DNA of 64,000 nt from positions 2,356,001 to 2,420,000 of the forward strand of contig SFZH01000008.1 in the NCBI GenBank assembly GCA_021234535.1, read 5' to 3'. Every line of letters starts with the position of its first letter. Position 1 is the first letter of the stretch. Positions 1 to 14,500 of this stretch are shown here, in pieces. Under the pieces are notes generated by a model. That model saw only the letters and a program-made list of their open reading frames with translations, was not told the origin of the DNA and made no database searches. Origin of the DNA: Stichopus chloronotus (lineage: Eukaryota > Echinodermata > Holothuroidea > Aspidochirotida > Stichopodidae). The translations under genes and the position numbers were made by a program.

Positions 1-2039
1 GTGTTGCATGTTCCTCAGTAAAGTATGATACATACTCCATCCATCCAGTTTCTCATAACACAATTGCAATGACATTACATGTACATAGCTAGCATAGCTT
101 ACTGTATACCCTTGTTCACCATGTAAAAGAAAAAAAAAATGCAAGGTACACCATGAGCTGCATTTACAGTTGCAAAATTACCTCCCTGGAACTAAGACTA
201 GTTCAATATCCCCCTCACAGTGTCCCCCACCCACCCCCACCCCATGGTAATATGATCATGATGAAATTAACAAAGGATGTTCAAAGAAACAAAGTGCATA
301 GGACATATTTTACCAATTAATTGGGCGCTTCTGCAGTTGTAAAAGTGAAAAAAGAAAAATGAAAGACTGGTTTGAAGGATGACATCGAAATGATTACAGT
401 AAAGACTGTTAAGTCATGTTTTGTTTTGTGCCATTAATGACAAAGATGTTCAAAAAGGAAAAATAGACACTTTTTATTCTATTTCAAATAGATGGTAAAT
501 TGGGGCTAAGATACAATGATGGGGGGATACAACAAAGCTGAGTGATGAGTCCCCCAACCCCCCCCCCTAAAAAAATGGCAGAAACGAAAACACCTCGGAA
601 TGAAATGAGACTGTTACGTTAACGCATCCTCGAGGAAACAACATCAATAAACATGGTCACCTCTACGAGAAAACTAGGGCACAAACAAACGACGGGGTTG
701 TATTTCGTGAATCCAGTGGAGATGGAAAAGGAGATAAAAACATTACGACAGATTACTCGTAGCACCAAAAATTTATCCCCAGGGAGGGCTGTCTGTATAA
801 TTTATCTTTAGAGATCTCAGTGTACTGTCACAAACTAACAGACACATGCTTCAACCTTACCCTACTAGATCCGCCCCGGTCCTCGTCAAAATCAGTCAGA
901 AAAGTGAGTCTTTCCGCTGATTTGTGTCATCCTTCGTCGAAGTTTGTGCTGCAAATTCTGAAATTGTTGAATCCAACTCTAGGTGTGACAGCAAAGTACA
1001 CTCACTGTTTAACTTTTTATGTTAAGTAAAGTTTGTTAAGTTTATGTTCCTTAAAAGGAAACTCAAGGCCAAAAAAAAAACATCAAATGTTTGTGACAAA
1101 GTAGAAAATTACAAAAATTTCTGTAAAGGTTATCCTCAGTTCTGATCTACTGCTCTGGAGATGTTATCTTTAAAATAATCTGATATTACAGAAGAGTGAT
1201 CTGCCAGCATACAGTTCTGATGTTCTTCTTTGCAAACTGAAAACAAAATACATATACAGGGCCAGCTTGCCTGGAGGAGCCACTGAGGGCAGGTCGAGAT
1301 CGCTCCTACAGAACAGTTACAATTTCGCTCGCGACGACTTTCCGAGTGAAGTTGGAAGACAAACGTAGCATCAAACGGGCAGGTGTAAAAACAGCGCCAT
1401 CGTGCATGTTCGCCCTCAGTTCACTTTAGGCTATCATGTGTTTCCTCTTCAATTATTGACGTCTCAACAGGAAAACACATTTACAAATGAGAAAAACTTC
1501 ACCGGAAGAGTTCACGGTTAAATTCACCCCACCCACATCCCTCTCTTTTGACGTATCAAAACCTTCGTTTTGGCGTCGACCACAAAGCATGGGATGTTTC
1601 CAACATGTCCTAGGTAACTGACATTTCAAAATTTGAAACACTCACTGGGACATCTACATGTGAAACACGGAATTTATAACACAAGTTCTCTTTGAAATCT
1701 TCATTGAAATGCTATCAATAATTTGTTGTTGCTTGGGTACTGTTTTTGATATTCTTAAGTCTGCTCACATCACAGAAACTTTGAATACGGTTTAAGAAGG
1801 ATATTGCAAAACAGTCTGTCCGTACATTTTCTAAGCGGTGTTTCTTCGAGTGAACTAAACCCGTGCATGCTGTATAGATTAGTACTAAATAAAATGTGTC
1901 AAGAAAGGTTTCAAATCCTGTGATACCAATACAGTCTTCTCCACAGCATGAGCTGGACATCCTCAGACCAGCCCAAAGATTTCATTTCCAACCATTCCAT
2001 CCTGTATAATGGTGGACTGCTTACAACCCTCTTATAATA

Positions 2040-2205
2040 GAACGGGTGGGTAATGTCTAAAACTGCACCCTTGGAAATAGCTTATAAATGACAAATCAAT
2101 AAGGGCACTTTTTGTCGAAGGGAAATCTGTCTAGAAATTGGCAATGGGAGGAATGGGGGGGGCATGAATATCCCCTAGCCTCTAGTCACCTGTCTTTGTA
2201 GGTCT
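2040..2205 (+). repeat. Dispersed repeat, copy A (inverted copy near 13.1 kb)
   Basis: The stretch shares an ordered series of words with the reverse complement of 13085-13290: a TAATGTCTAAAA word, then AATRAGGGCACTTTTTGT, then TCTANAAATT, then a G-rich block and CCCC. The similarity is patchy, so both copies are old. No terminal repeats or target duplication were seen and the class is unknown. Confidence 0.45.
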
Positions 2206-2291
2206 GTAAAAGTTATGATTTTGGGAGAATTTGGAGGAGATACTGCACAGAGTAAGACTCTTTATGTTGCTCATTACTACTCATATACTCC

Positions 2292-2297
2292 TTTAAT
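2292..2297 (-). terminator. Candidate poly(A) signal for CCDC150 (ATTAAA)
   Basis: Plus-strand TTTAAT reads ATTAAA on the minus strand, about 217 bases past the predicted stop. It is a common variant hexamer, but the motif is short and AT-rich chance matches are frequent here. The next canonical AATAAA on this strand is at 473-478. Confidence 0.25.
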
Positions 2298-2513
2298 GTT
2301 AAAATAATACCTGCATCCTTGTTTTCTTGTTTTCTTATCGCTTCATGAGATAGGGCCACCGTCCTCTGCGTCACTCACCATGGATGGCTCGAGGTGGGCA
2401 AAGAAACATGGAAGTGCACATTGAACAGGGTCACCAGGTCAGCCATATCTGTATTTACCAGCTGGTGGGGGTAGTGGGATGGGAGGGGGGTGTATAATTG
2501 TTGTCTCTTTCCA

Positions 2514-2591
2514 TCATCTGATGGATTCCACTAAATTCCTTGTCTGGTCTACTTCCATGGCTAACTCCTCGATGCAGTTAGCACTTGAATC
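2514..2591 (-). CDS. CCDC150: CCDC150 exon 19, candidate terminal exon
   Basis: Begins after a pyrimidine-rich tract ending TTTGATAG, opens in phase 0 and runs 25 codons to TGA (2514-2516). Its peptide begins DSSANCIEELAMEV and looks like a coiled-coil tail. The phase matches exon 18. I do not recall a matching vertebrate C-terminus, so this could be replaced by another last exon within intron 18. Confidence 0.5.
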   Translation of the reverse strand, partial: DSSANCIEELAMEVDQTRNLVESIR

Positions 2592-5500
2592 CTATCAAAC
2601 AACGACATGAAGCCAAAAGAAAATGAACAAAAGATGAATGAATCAAAGGTTTAAACACAAAACAATGAAGTGATAACCAATAAAGTCAGGTCACAAAATT
2701 CTGGTGAAGAAACGTTTTCAATGGTAACCGTTATGGCAATGACATGTCTGAGACATTATCAGAGAAATATTTATAGGAAGAATATGGAAAAGAAATATTT
2801 TGAAAGAAGTCAACCTATTACAAAAGTTCCCTCAAAACTGAGACAATTTACCAATCACTTAGCTTGGAAAGTGAACAAACTGGACACCACTTTGTGATAT
2901 GAGCTTCTTCTGAAACAAAAAAAGAAAATCCAAGGGGTATAAGGGGAGAAGGAACCCCTTAACCCCCTCCCCAAGATGGAAATTAGTGGTGCATCACATC
3001 AACATAATTTTGCCATATGGCACGTAATCAATTTTTATTGAGTACGGTCGATTCAAGGAGTCTTGATATTTGTTAATTCTGGTTGTAAAACAATGAAAGC
3101 GGTTGATTGATGAGTAGGTCTGGAGTAGACAATGCTGGTAAAGCTCCAGTCCTCGATTCCGATCTGTCTGGATGTAGGTAACCAGACATACAGTGAATTC
3201 AAAGAGGATGCTCTGTGGTTTTTTTAAATATTGCTTAGCAACCATTGCCATGGGTAGACTTTCCATCACTGATGAGATGTGATGGTATTCTGGGATGCTT
3301 TTTTACATTCAGACGTTACTATCATGTGTCTACCAGTGAGAGGATACATGTCGACCACTTCATCTGTCTGCCAAATTCTTAACCCATCGCCAAAATTAAA
3401 GGCCAATTCAGCCAGGGGCTTAATGTTTAATCCAGAGGTCCCCGAAATTTTTCTTGCAGCAACCCCTTCTCAGGTAGAACCATCAGAGGGGGACACTTAT
3501 ACAGAGTGTACCAAGAGTGACCATTTGTTTTCATTTTACCAAACTGACCTTATTTCAGACAGAATTTCATAGATGCACTAGTAACAATCTAGTTTCCGAA
3601 CTCAACACCTTACAGGGACTGACGCAACTTCATTGGTGTCGGTGATATCAAAAGACAAATTGCAGGGTCAGTCTCTTTACAAGACACACGTTTCACACTT
3701 TTGTGGGTCTGCATGCATCAAAGAAATACAATACAAATTATTTATGAAATCCCTGAAGATACGTCAAATATATGTTTCTTCTCTCCACCTTTCAAACACT
3801 CTCAACTCGAATCAGATAACTTGGGGTTCACTCTCAAAGTCCCTTTATGTTTCTTCGAATAGTATCTGATTTCTCCCACCAGCAGAGGTTCCAGATTTCA
3901 CTGATTACCATCCTTTTGTTTTTATCAAGATTTAAAAACTGATTAAGCATGTTAGGTGCACTGTGTCAGCAGTAATCAATGGCAAAAGTTCAATGCTACT
4001 TTAGGAGAGTGACTTACGCTTCCATTTGACAATAGATTGAGGAGAAACAGAGGCAGAGAGATAGTAATGGATGGTTGAGGATGTGAACTCAAAGAAAGAT
4101 GCTCCAATAATAACTGAGTATACTTCTGTGGTATAAACAAGTGAATAATCAGCAAGACTAAACTACTGCCTCAAACATCAAAACAGCAATTTGCAACTAG
4201 GGGTTAGATCTAAACATTTAAGCACCATAAATTATGCGATGCACTGGTGTGACAATTCATTGTTACATGCTTGGTGTTATTCTTGAATGGTGTATTCTAT
4301 TACTTATCTACCCTAAAAAGTATCAGAAAAAACTTCAAGACTCCTTAGTCCCTCTCCTTACATTAGCCAGAATGGCCAAAGGAACTGTGCTTTTGATGAT
4401 TCAATTATGAATATTTTGAACCTGACATATTCTTGACGTATCATGTTTCACAATTTTCACTGTTCGACCCCTGTTAACTCCAAATGACCTCTGACCTAAA
4501 AAAAAAATAGGCTCCTTGAACTCAAATAAGTTACACCTACATGTCAAATAGGAAATTTGTCCAAGCTTCCCTTCCTAAAATATCATGGTTACAAGATTTT
4601 CACTATTTGACCCATGTTGACCCCAAAAGAACTTTGACCCTCACCAAGGAACAACAGGGCCACTGCACTTCATAGGTTACACCCAAATGCTAAATATGAG
4701 ATCTGTCCCAGCTTGCCTTATTGAGATACCATGTTTACAATGTTCACACAATGTGGCCACTGTTGACTCCCAATAAACTTTGATCTCCACCGAAAACAAC
4801 AGATTTCTTAATAGGGTACACCTACATACCAAATATGAGATCTGTCCAAGAATCCCTTCTTGAGATATCATATTTACAAGTTCCACAACTTGAAATTTGT
4901 TGACCCCAAACTAACTTTGACCTCCACAAAAGACAATAAGCTTCTTGCACTCGATAAGGTTCACCTCCTTACCAAATATGAGATCTGTCAAAGCTTCTCT
5001 TCTTCAAGATATCATGTTAAACCTACAAGGTTTTCATAATTTGACTTCAGTTGACCCCAAATGACCTTCGACCTCCAACAAATACAATAGACATTGTTTG
5101 CTCATACAGGTACACACACATACTAAATATGACATCTGTCCAAGCTTCCCTTCTAGAGAAGTCACGTTTACAAGTTTTCACAATTTTAACCCCATTGACT
5201 GCAAATGACCTTTGACTTTGACCACCAAAAACGACATCCTTTTTGTACTCAATTAGGTGCACCTACATACCAAATCAGATCTGTCCAAGCTTCCATTCTT
5301 GAGATATATATTGTTTACAAGGTTTTCACAATTTGACCTGTTGACCCCAAATGACCTCCACCAAAAACAATAGGCTCCTTGTACTCAATAAAGTTAACCT
5401 ACACACTGAACATGAGATCTGTCCAAGTGTCCCTTCTTGAGATACCATTGTTATAAGGTTTGCCCAATTTGACCCCTGTTGACCTCTACCAAAGACAAGA

Positions 5501-8500
5501 GGCTCCTTGTACTTGATAAGCTATACCAACACACCACATACAAGATCGCTCTAAGCTTCTCTTCATGAGATACCATGTTTACAGGGTAGGAGTCACAAAC
5601 ATACATGCACACACACACACAGATACAAACACACACAGGCCATCGTGAATGCACAGGTTAAAATAATCATCAAACCAAAACAAGAAGAAAGATTAGAATC
5701 TCCACATCTAAAGTATCTCCTCTTAATCCCTTAGTACTAAGCTTTGTCTGTCTGTCTGTCTTCTACCTCTCTTTCTCTGTCTGTCAGTCTGTATCTTTCT
5801 CTGTCAGTCAGGCAGCCTGTTTTTCTGTCTCCATTTCTGTTTGTCAGTCGGTTTGTTTATCTCTTTCTCTGTCTGTCGGTCTATCTGTCAGTCTGTCTAT
5901 CTGTCTTTCTAGGGATAGCTTTGTATTTGTTTGGATCATACCTTCTTTGTGTTTCCTACATCTCCTTAACACTATGAAGTGCAATGAAAGACGCAATTTC
6001 TGCATAAGCAACCTCATCATTCGTATCAACCAAGATGCCCATGACTGACTCACTTCAGTACAGCAGAGCGATTCAGTCCAGACTAGAATGTACTAGGTTT
6101 TGTTGTTTTTGCCCTTTCCACAAATTGAGAGTGATCCCTTTGGCACCATTCATTTCATTTACTTTCCGAATTCCCCAGACATCGAGGTGGAACAGTCCAC
6201 CACCAGCCCAGCTGACAAAGACAACTTCCTGATGGGCTGCTTGTCTAAGATTTTCTCTACTGTATTTATTTTTCTGCCTTCCTCATCACTTAACACCAAA
6301 TGTGAAACAATGAAAGAAGCCGAGGGGGGGGGGTAAGAAAAGAGGTTTCTGTTCTGTGCATCCTCAGATAATCTCATGTGAGTGAACTGCTGGAGGAAAT
6401 TGAGCTCTCTTGCTTCAAGTTGAGGCAGATCGGACACCTAATTATTTCAACCCTGTTGTCTTGCTTGGAGATGTGGTGCCTCTTTGTTTTCACACTTCCT
6501 AGGGTCAAATTTCCTCTCATGGGAGTATCTGCACTTACAACGACCGAGAACATTAACACCACAGGCAAGGACGACCCGTAAAAGTCAACTTTTGGAGGGC
6601 ATCAAGATTCTGTGATACCCAAAAGACTCGATGGCCTGCTTTGACTTGTTGCGTAGATTCAGTCTAAACAGTTTTCAAATTTTACCATCATTGTAGGAGC
6701 CATTCCACGACAGACTAAGGCAATGAAGAGCACCCCGATACGCTACAAACAACATTTTCTACTAGAGGAATCCAATTCCATTTTGAAGATGTAAGTAAGA
6801 ACAATTTCTTGTCAGTGTTTTTTTAGATGATAATGTTGGTTCAGAGAAAAGTGGTTGGATACACAGTTTCCTTCTGACATGTCTGAAGATACAGCATTTA
6901 GGAGTCACATTCAGCAAGCAGATGTTTTTTAAGTATTTGCAGCGGGTTCGAAGTGTGGACCCACAGCCCGTTGGGGAATCAGGTAACCAAAAGTCAACTT
7001 CCGTTAGGCTAGGCCTGCTAGTTCGTGGTATGGTTGTAATACCACATTTTGCTCTGCATGTTTCTGCAACACCATGACTCTTACGTACCGGCATGACAAG
7101 GAATGGTTACCTGTTGACTCTTCTTTAATAAGTGATGCAATGATTGGGTTTGAAAAAGCCAAACTCTGAGAAAAAAGTTTTTCATCGCATGGTCAATGCA
7201 CATTAGTGAGACCTGGATCCGGGTGGCAACTTCAGAACCAGGTGTGCTGACATCGTCCATCGGGTACCAGGTTACCTGGTGCAAACGCTACTTTTTTACT
7301 TTATGACCGGCATATTCAAAGTGGCACGAATTTCATTTTTCAGGAACTTTTGAACAAACAGGTTGTGCCCACCAACTTTTGTTTCTCCCATTTTGCAATT
7401 ACCATGAGAAACATTCCTGCATGTTTTGAATTAAGAGACCCTATCCACTGTCGCACGAACAAGCACCATCAAAACCATCTTGTTCTACGAGAAACAGCCC
7501 AACTGGCAGTTTCAGAGGAGTCTGAGTGAAAAGTCCCTGGGCAGAGGATGATGAACTCACCAATACGTTGTTGTACTTCTTCTCCATGTAAGATGCATGG
7601 TCCCGCTCTGCTTGGACCCGTCTCACCAGGAACTTCATCTGAGATTTGGATTCAATCTTATCCCTCTCAAATTCCCCAGCCAATCTCCCGAGGGCGACTC
7701 TGCTCGACTGGAGGATGGAAATTAAAAATATGGGTCACCGATGAAAAAACGACCAATTAAGAGGACTTCAAGACAGACAAAACAAGACTTAAAATAATGA
7801 CAGAAGCGGGCGTAGCAAAGTGATACAAAAAATATACTGCCATGACAGGCTTGGAATTTGTCCTCCTAATCCAGTCTTTCATGTATCAGATATTGGATGA
7901 GAGAGTGAAGTCTGGAATGACAGGATTTCAGTCTAGGGAACAATGATACACTTAAATTTTGTTTAAAGAGTCCTAATCCAGGGTAAAAAGGAGTTACCTC
8001 TTTGAATTAAATGGTAGTCTTACTACCCTAAAAGGTAAAATCCTGCTGAGAGCAATCTGGTGGTTCCAAAAAAATCCTCCTCGTGGTTTAAATGACAATG
8101 AAACAAAATTTTTGAAGAATGTTTCTAGAAGTAGCAACCCTGTGGTTCATTCTTACAATTTGATACTGTGCACATGAAAGTGCAGCCCGTACAGCTATGG
8201 TGGACAGCAAGCGACATTGTATTGCTGTATGTACGTACATGCCCAACGGGCAAAGTCTTCACAAATTGGAAAATTTCTGTCACAAATAGAAATCAATTAA
8301 AATTAAAAAGCAAAGGAGAAGGGCAAAAAAAGCATTTACAAAAATGTAAACTGTTGTCAATAGTTGTGGATTACTTACTCTAATGATCTGGTAGGCTCTC
8401 TTAGTCTGTTCATCCGACCTGAGTTTCTCTTTCCTTAGCTCCCTTGCCTGTTCTTGGACCACCTCTCTCAGAGAGGTCTGGTCCTTGCTTGCTTCTGACA

Positions 8501-11500
8501 GCTCTCTCTGCAAGCTGTCGCATTTTTGCCGAAACCAGTCCTTGGCTTCCTCCATGTGGAATGAAATCTTTCAGCAAAAAAATCGAAATTTCCATACAAT
8601 GCAAATATGACAACAAAGAAACATGGCAATATAATTTCATAAATTAAAGTGACTGCGTGTGTAGGCAAAAAGTAAAAACACTAACATTTATTATCCAAAA
8701 GTTAAGTATTGTCTTTTATTGCACTATTCACACAATTTGGGATAATAAATGGGTCTCAGGTGTAAATTTTGCCACATGATTTCAAAATCTTCCAGAAAAA
8801 TGACAAAAAGTTTTAAATAATTGGTTTTCATGCAACTTAACCGCACCCTTCTTTAAATCAGCCAATGGGAAGTGTGTACTGGTAATGAATATTCAGCTAG
8901 TCAAAATTGTTCATCACTGATGCCACAATGAGGTAATGAGTTCCAAGGTTATTTGTAAATACAGTGCTTCAGTTTACTGAATACTGCACTTCCTAACATC
9001 AATCGAGGAGCGACGACTTGGGTAGTATATTTTTTTGATACACCAGTGAGACCTGTACCATCGCATATTCATTATGAAGGCACTTACAACAAAAGTTAAT
9101 TTTCAGATATTATTTCTGTTTATCACTGTTTCCATGCCATTCCCATTGCTTTTGAAAGTAGTTGCTGTCACTCCACTAATTGAATGATCTATTCTGTACA
9201 TGAACAACCTGGTGTGTACATTTAAAAACAAAGGAAAACTTAAAATCAAACATAATCTCATTGTTCTGGGTTCCATACACATGCAATCCTTTTAACACTT
9301 GAACCACAGTATCAAAAGCTGATTACTTCTCAAGTTGCTAAGGATCATACAATATCAACAACTGTGTCAGCATTGCAAGCCCCCTGATTGCTTTTTTGTC
9401 ACAAGGTTCAAAGGGAAAGAAAGGAATTTCAAGGTTGCTTCTAGATATGACTAGTGTTTAACTGACTCGCAGGTAGAACTCAACTCGAATGATTTGTCTT
9501 GAAAAAAAGATATTATTTACATTACTTCAATTGTATCACACACTTGCAAGACTTTCATTCTGGTTTTATATTTTCAAGCAATACTTAGTCTTGGATTTAC
9601 ACTCAGTTTCATTTAACTTCATTTTTAGAACTCCAGCACACGAAATCTCTCTCAACGTGTACAAAGAATATACTCATTTCTTGTACATATCATCCAAGCT
9701 TTTGCAAGAAATAGCTTTCATTTTCTTTTCCTCTAGCTGGACTATAATTCTGACTACAACTCTAAGTCTCTGCATAATGTCCTATCAAACCATTCCATAT
9801 GTGACAAAATTCCTTCCCAAAATCAGTGGCTAATTTTAGAGAAACAGCATCAGTACCATACATACAATGTGTATATACACAGCAGAACAATACGTACAAT
9901 GTGTACATATAAAGGGCTGAACTTGAAAAAGGAGCCTGCGACCCATGCCTGGCAGGATATATATCTTCTCCCCTGGAATACAAACTTTGTTCTGAACATA
10001 CGCAGAGATACTGGCTGTGCTTGCTTTAAACCAGACTTTGTGAAACAGTCCAGCTTTTCAGAGAGAAAATAAATAAAGATGAATATATGACTGTGATCAT
10101 TTTTACGAGCAATCGTGACTGGCTGATTGAGATCAATGCTGCCAGGAGGAATTGATCTTTATCAGCAATCATGACTGGCTGCTGAATCAATCTCTATCAG
10201 CAATCATGATTGGCTGATTTGATCGCTGGTACAACGAGGAATCGATCTTTATCAGCAATCATGATTGGCTGATCTAGATCACTGCTACAAAAAGTCGATC
10301 CACGAAAGCCATCAAGTCTGTAACCGATGAGAGAGATTATTGCTTTACTCAAAATTTGTGCTCATTAACTCATGACTGCACTGAAAAGTCTAACTACCTC
10401 TATGCTATTAATAAATTTTGAAAGGTAAACTTGCATGAAAAGGACAAGTTTCTTTACTTCAAATGTTTTGTGACAAAGATGGCTTTGATGAAGAAAAGCT
10501 GCCACAAATACAAAAGTAACTTCTTCTTGGTTTTTCCTTCTGGCATAAAAGATTCAGCATACAACCACTGTAACTCTCCAAATCAACACAGTGTATTAAT
10601 TGAACACTGAAATGTTCAACATGGAAAAGAGTTTTTCACCAGTCTTCATGGTTCATGTATTTTGGATTTGGCTGCCACACAGTCTGTTGCTCTGCGTTTG
10701 CATGGTTTGAATGCAGCTGATAGAGTCTTATTAGAGTCAATAAACATCAGGCAAAATCTAATTCAGCAAAACTTTAAACAACACAAATCACAACGAGTGA
10801 AGTGACCATTGATCTTAAAGCTACATAGACGGTTTCAATGTCCATCAAATTTTAGTGCAACAATCCCAAGCGGTACAGCAGTTGCAGTTTCCACTGTACA
10901 CTATAGGGTAATCAGAGTTTGAGGTGGCCTCTTTCACATTTCAGGAAGATTTGATTCCATCAACCACTTAACAGTGATGCCAACCACAATCTTCCAGACA
11001 AATAAGATGATAAAGTTTCTCTCATCAAAGAAACATTTTCAACTTAACTTTGAGCAACTTCCTCTGCTCTCCTTAGGCTTGAGAGATCTTATCACAGACT
11101 TGCTTTAACGATCTCCTGTTCGCCTCAACATAAAGGCCATACCCCTTTGTCCATGACTGATTTTGAACATGAAAGACAGGATGTCTCGAGGTTCAGACCA
11201 TTTTTATCTACCTTGGGTACTAAAGTGATACACGTCGCATCCTTTCACGATCACAGCCGGTGAGCTGTGTACGATAATCAGATTAAATAGTGCCGCAGGG
11301 GTGTACAGAATTCTCATCTTATACTGCCCATTACCACACAACCACCCACTTCCACCATTCACTTCCCCACTTCCACCCTTTGCCCCCCCTCCCATCTTTT
11401 TTTTTGTCACCATACCTCTTCAGATTCAGAACTAATCTCTGCCAGCTTCATTTCCAGTTTTGAATTGCGTAGCTCCGAATCATTTAGTCTGGCCCTCAGG

Positions 11501-14500
11501 GACGCGATTTCCTTAGTCATTTCGTTTTCGTCAGTCGCTTCGTTTCTGGGTGATGAAACATTAAATGTTAAATATCAGTGCTGTATCTCCTTGTCATTAA
11601 ATTAGATTCTTCACACACAACCGGTGTCTTCATACTAAAACTATGACGGGATGCTTGGCAGGGTGATCTGTCGAACGGACACACGGGAGGAGGAGGTGGG
11701 AGGAGGAGGAAAGGAGGAGGAGGAAAGGAGGAGGAGGGAAGAGGAGGGAGGAGGAGGGAGGAGGGAGGGAGGAGGAGGGAGGGGGAGGGAGGAGGAGGGA
11801 GGAGGAGGGAGGAGGAGGTGGGAGGAAGGGAGATGGGTCGAATCCATAGAAATAGAGAGACCAGACTGATGTCACAAAACAATAAGTGAAGTCCAATCTC
11901 TGTTATGCAGAAGGTGTTCTCATGAAACCACCTAACACAAATTCAAGAGAAATTTTTCAGATGATATTACCCGCAAACAGCTACGCATTAGAATGCAGTT
12001 TTCCCTCAGTGTTAGTAGTTAGATATCAAATTGACAAATTCTCTGAATTATACATAGCAAATGTTAAAGGCAGAGGTTTTTGCCTCACAGAGCAAGGACC
12101 GTACATATAATGTTAGGCTTCATTGTGTTTAGTGTGTGAGTATTTAGCCTGACATCATTCTGATCTATTTCTATGGTTGCATCTCATTTGATCTTGGAAT
12201 TGATATCTTGTTCACTACCCCAAAATGGATCAAATGTCGACCATATCTCGAGCCCTGAGACAAATTGGTATCACATAAATGATGAACAAAAACATACCAA
12301 GTATCTACATCATCACAAGGCCAGACAGGTTTCAAAAGTGTTACCATTTAAACTTTAATTTACTTTAACTAGCTGGTTTCTCTGGGCAAATTAATTCTCC
12401 TTGAAAGTTCTAAAAGGTGTTAATATTTTACAATAGTTTGATATTAACTGCACAACTACTACTGATGTTCCACAAAAAATATCATGAATGATGGAAAATA
12501 CATAGAATTCAAACAGAAGTGAAACTTCATCAAAATTTGGTTACACAGAAGGGTCGATGAAGATGTCTCACATGATATTACATTTTTTCTTTTTTTTTTT
12601 GGCTTGAAACTGATTAGGACAATACCAAAGTATTAATTCTACGTAGAGCAACCAGCATATTTTGTCCTTTTAAAGAGATTTGCACTCTGGCAAAGTTTAA
12701 AATGAGGGGCAGATATGAAAGAGGATGTCAAGCTACCAGGGTCCAAATGAAACCAAGAGGAGGCCAAACTTCAAAAGGTTTGTTGAGAACTTTTTACTTG
12801 TATGATTATTACTATTGAAATCGTATTTCTTTCATCTGTGCAATGCATGTGGACGCAGTCTGGGAGGAAGGGGGGGGGACGAGAGCCTCGATATGCTGGA
12901 AAGTTAATTGAATTAAACCTTACAAGGCTGTGAGTCCAGAATGATGGAACACAGTCACATATGGGCACTAACTGTTAAACAGTCCAACAGCTTCCCATCT
13001 CTAAAACTTGAAAGCTGCAAATCAGGCTTTCTCTATCAACATCTGTTGTGGGCATTCTATCTAATCATGACCCACATGTAACAAGGCTGGTACCGTCACA
13101 GATGAGGGGATAGGGTAGGGGGGAAGTCCCCCTAAAATTTATAGATACGATTTTTTTTTACAAAAAGTGCCCTCATTTATATTATATCATGCATAGTTAG
13201 GTATTTTCAGAGTTCCCTTTAAGCCATTTACCCTTCCCCAACAGTAAGGATGTACTTTTAGACATTAACAACTATCAGAGGGTTAAGCCAGCCCTGGGTT
13301 AGTCCGACAGTGTATTACAGATTCATGACTCACAACAATCCCTACTAACATTCTTCCAAAAGATGAACGAGAAAAAAAGAAGGCCAATGAACACTTTTGC
13401 TGAATTTCTGCCATGAAGGTCATTTAAATTAGTGCTGTAGAAAGTTTGGGGACAAGATGTTAGGATCACACGGCTGTGGTCTCATTTCTCCATACAATAG
13501 GATGGCCTATTAGGGTGCAAGAGACCCATTTAAAGGGGTTTTTTTTATCGTAGCTGACAAGGATTAAAACTCATCAGAGTAATCTTTGGTTGATAAAGGG
13601 GATTGCTAATTAGGTCACAAACATTGATTTAACCTTTATTGACGTATTCTTAACTAAGCTTTTACTTTTAATTGCTTACAAATCAGAAACCAGTAATCAC
13701 CTTGCTTGATTCAGTTTGATTATTGTCTTGAAGAAAAATCAATGTTTAAAAGAAATTTGGTACATCCGTTAAAGTTCAAAACATTTGTGGAGCATCAAAA
13801 ATAATCACACAATATCCAAAGTAATCCTGAAATAATAAAGTCATTATGAAATTGTGGAATCACCAGTTGCAATTTTAGAGAAATGAACAGATTGAAAACA
13901 TTTGCAACTGGTGCTGAGATTTAACAAGCAGCAAAGAAGCCCCAGCATCACCTATCAGGCTGTAGCCAATGGCTGCTCTGGACATGGAAACTCAACCTAA
14001 AGAGTGTGAGACAAAACTGGTTATAAGCAAAGTATGGTCACAAGCGATTTGACTTTACAAAATATTTTTTTTATTTAAAAATGCCATGAAAGCTGAGGCT
14101 TCAAACCACCAAGATTCAAGCTTATAGTAGAATATACTTAACCAATATTCGTACTTTTCGCGATCTTGGGATTCCTTAGACATTTCTTCGATCTCCCTTT
14201 GAAGATGTTTCACTTGTTTCATGAAGGTCTTTATCATCACCATTTGTTCCTTGTTTCTGTTTACATACTGTCTCTTCGCCTCTTTGAGGACCGTCAGCTG
14301 ACGTTCCAGAGATTCTCTCTCCTCTTTCAGAGTTTCGTTTTCCTCCTTCATGGTCCTGTAACTTTCCAGTTGGGTCCTCTGGCTTTTGATCCTGTCTTGC
14401 AGTTTTGCTCGGGCCTCCTGCAGGCTCGTCAGCTTCTCGTTGAGTTCTGCGTTGGTCTTGGAGAGGTCACTCACCCTGGAGGCCAACTCCCCGTGTGCCC

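Larger units (their letters stand above)
1..2513. other. 3' flank of the CCDC150-like gene, no coding exon recognised
   Basis: No exon with splice borders and a conserved reading frame was found on either strand. The open frames here are short, have no recognisable similarity and lie in low-complexity sequence (poly-A and poly-C runs near 130, 230 and 555). On the minus strand an ATTAAA hexamer reads at 2292-2297 and an AATAAA at 473-478. Either could end the CCDC150 transcript, whose stop codon is at 2514-2516. The 2040-2205 part is a dispersed repeat listed separately. Confidence 0.5.
2592..7560 (-). other. CCDC150 intron 18 (long, repeat-bearing)
   Basis: Between the last two predicted exons. 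It holds the ~145-bp repeat array (4440-5600), a CA-rich stretch and a TCTG-type pyrimidine tract (5744-5911). Open frames at 6159-6437 and 6762-7094 on the minus strand lack conserved sequence and proper splice borders. A further small exon could be hidden here. Confidence 0.5.
11546..14154 (-). other. CCDC150 intron 15
   Basis: Contains the GGA purine tract (11685-11834), a poly-T run near 12590 and the inverted dispersed repeat at 13085-13290. No exon recognised. Confidence 0.6.

Noticed and set aside
9489..9833. 114-codon plus-strand frame
   Set aside because: AT-rich, Phe/Leu/Ile-rich chance frame inside an intron.
11568..11896. Pro/Ser/Leu-rich minus-strand open frames (up to 104 codons)
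   Set aside because: Produced by the GGA repeat; open in several frames at once with no conserved sequence.
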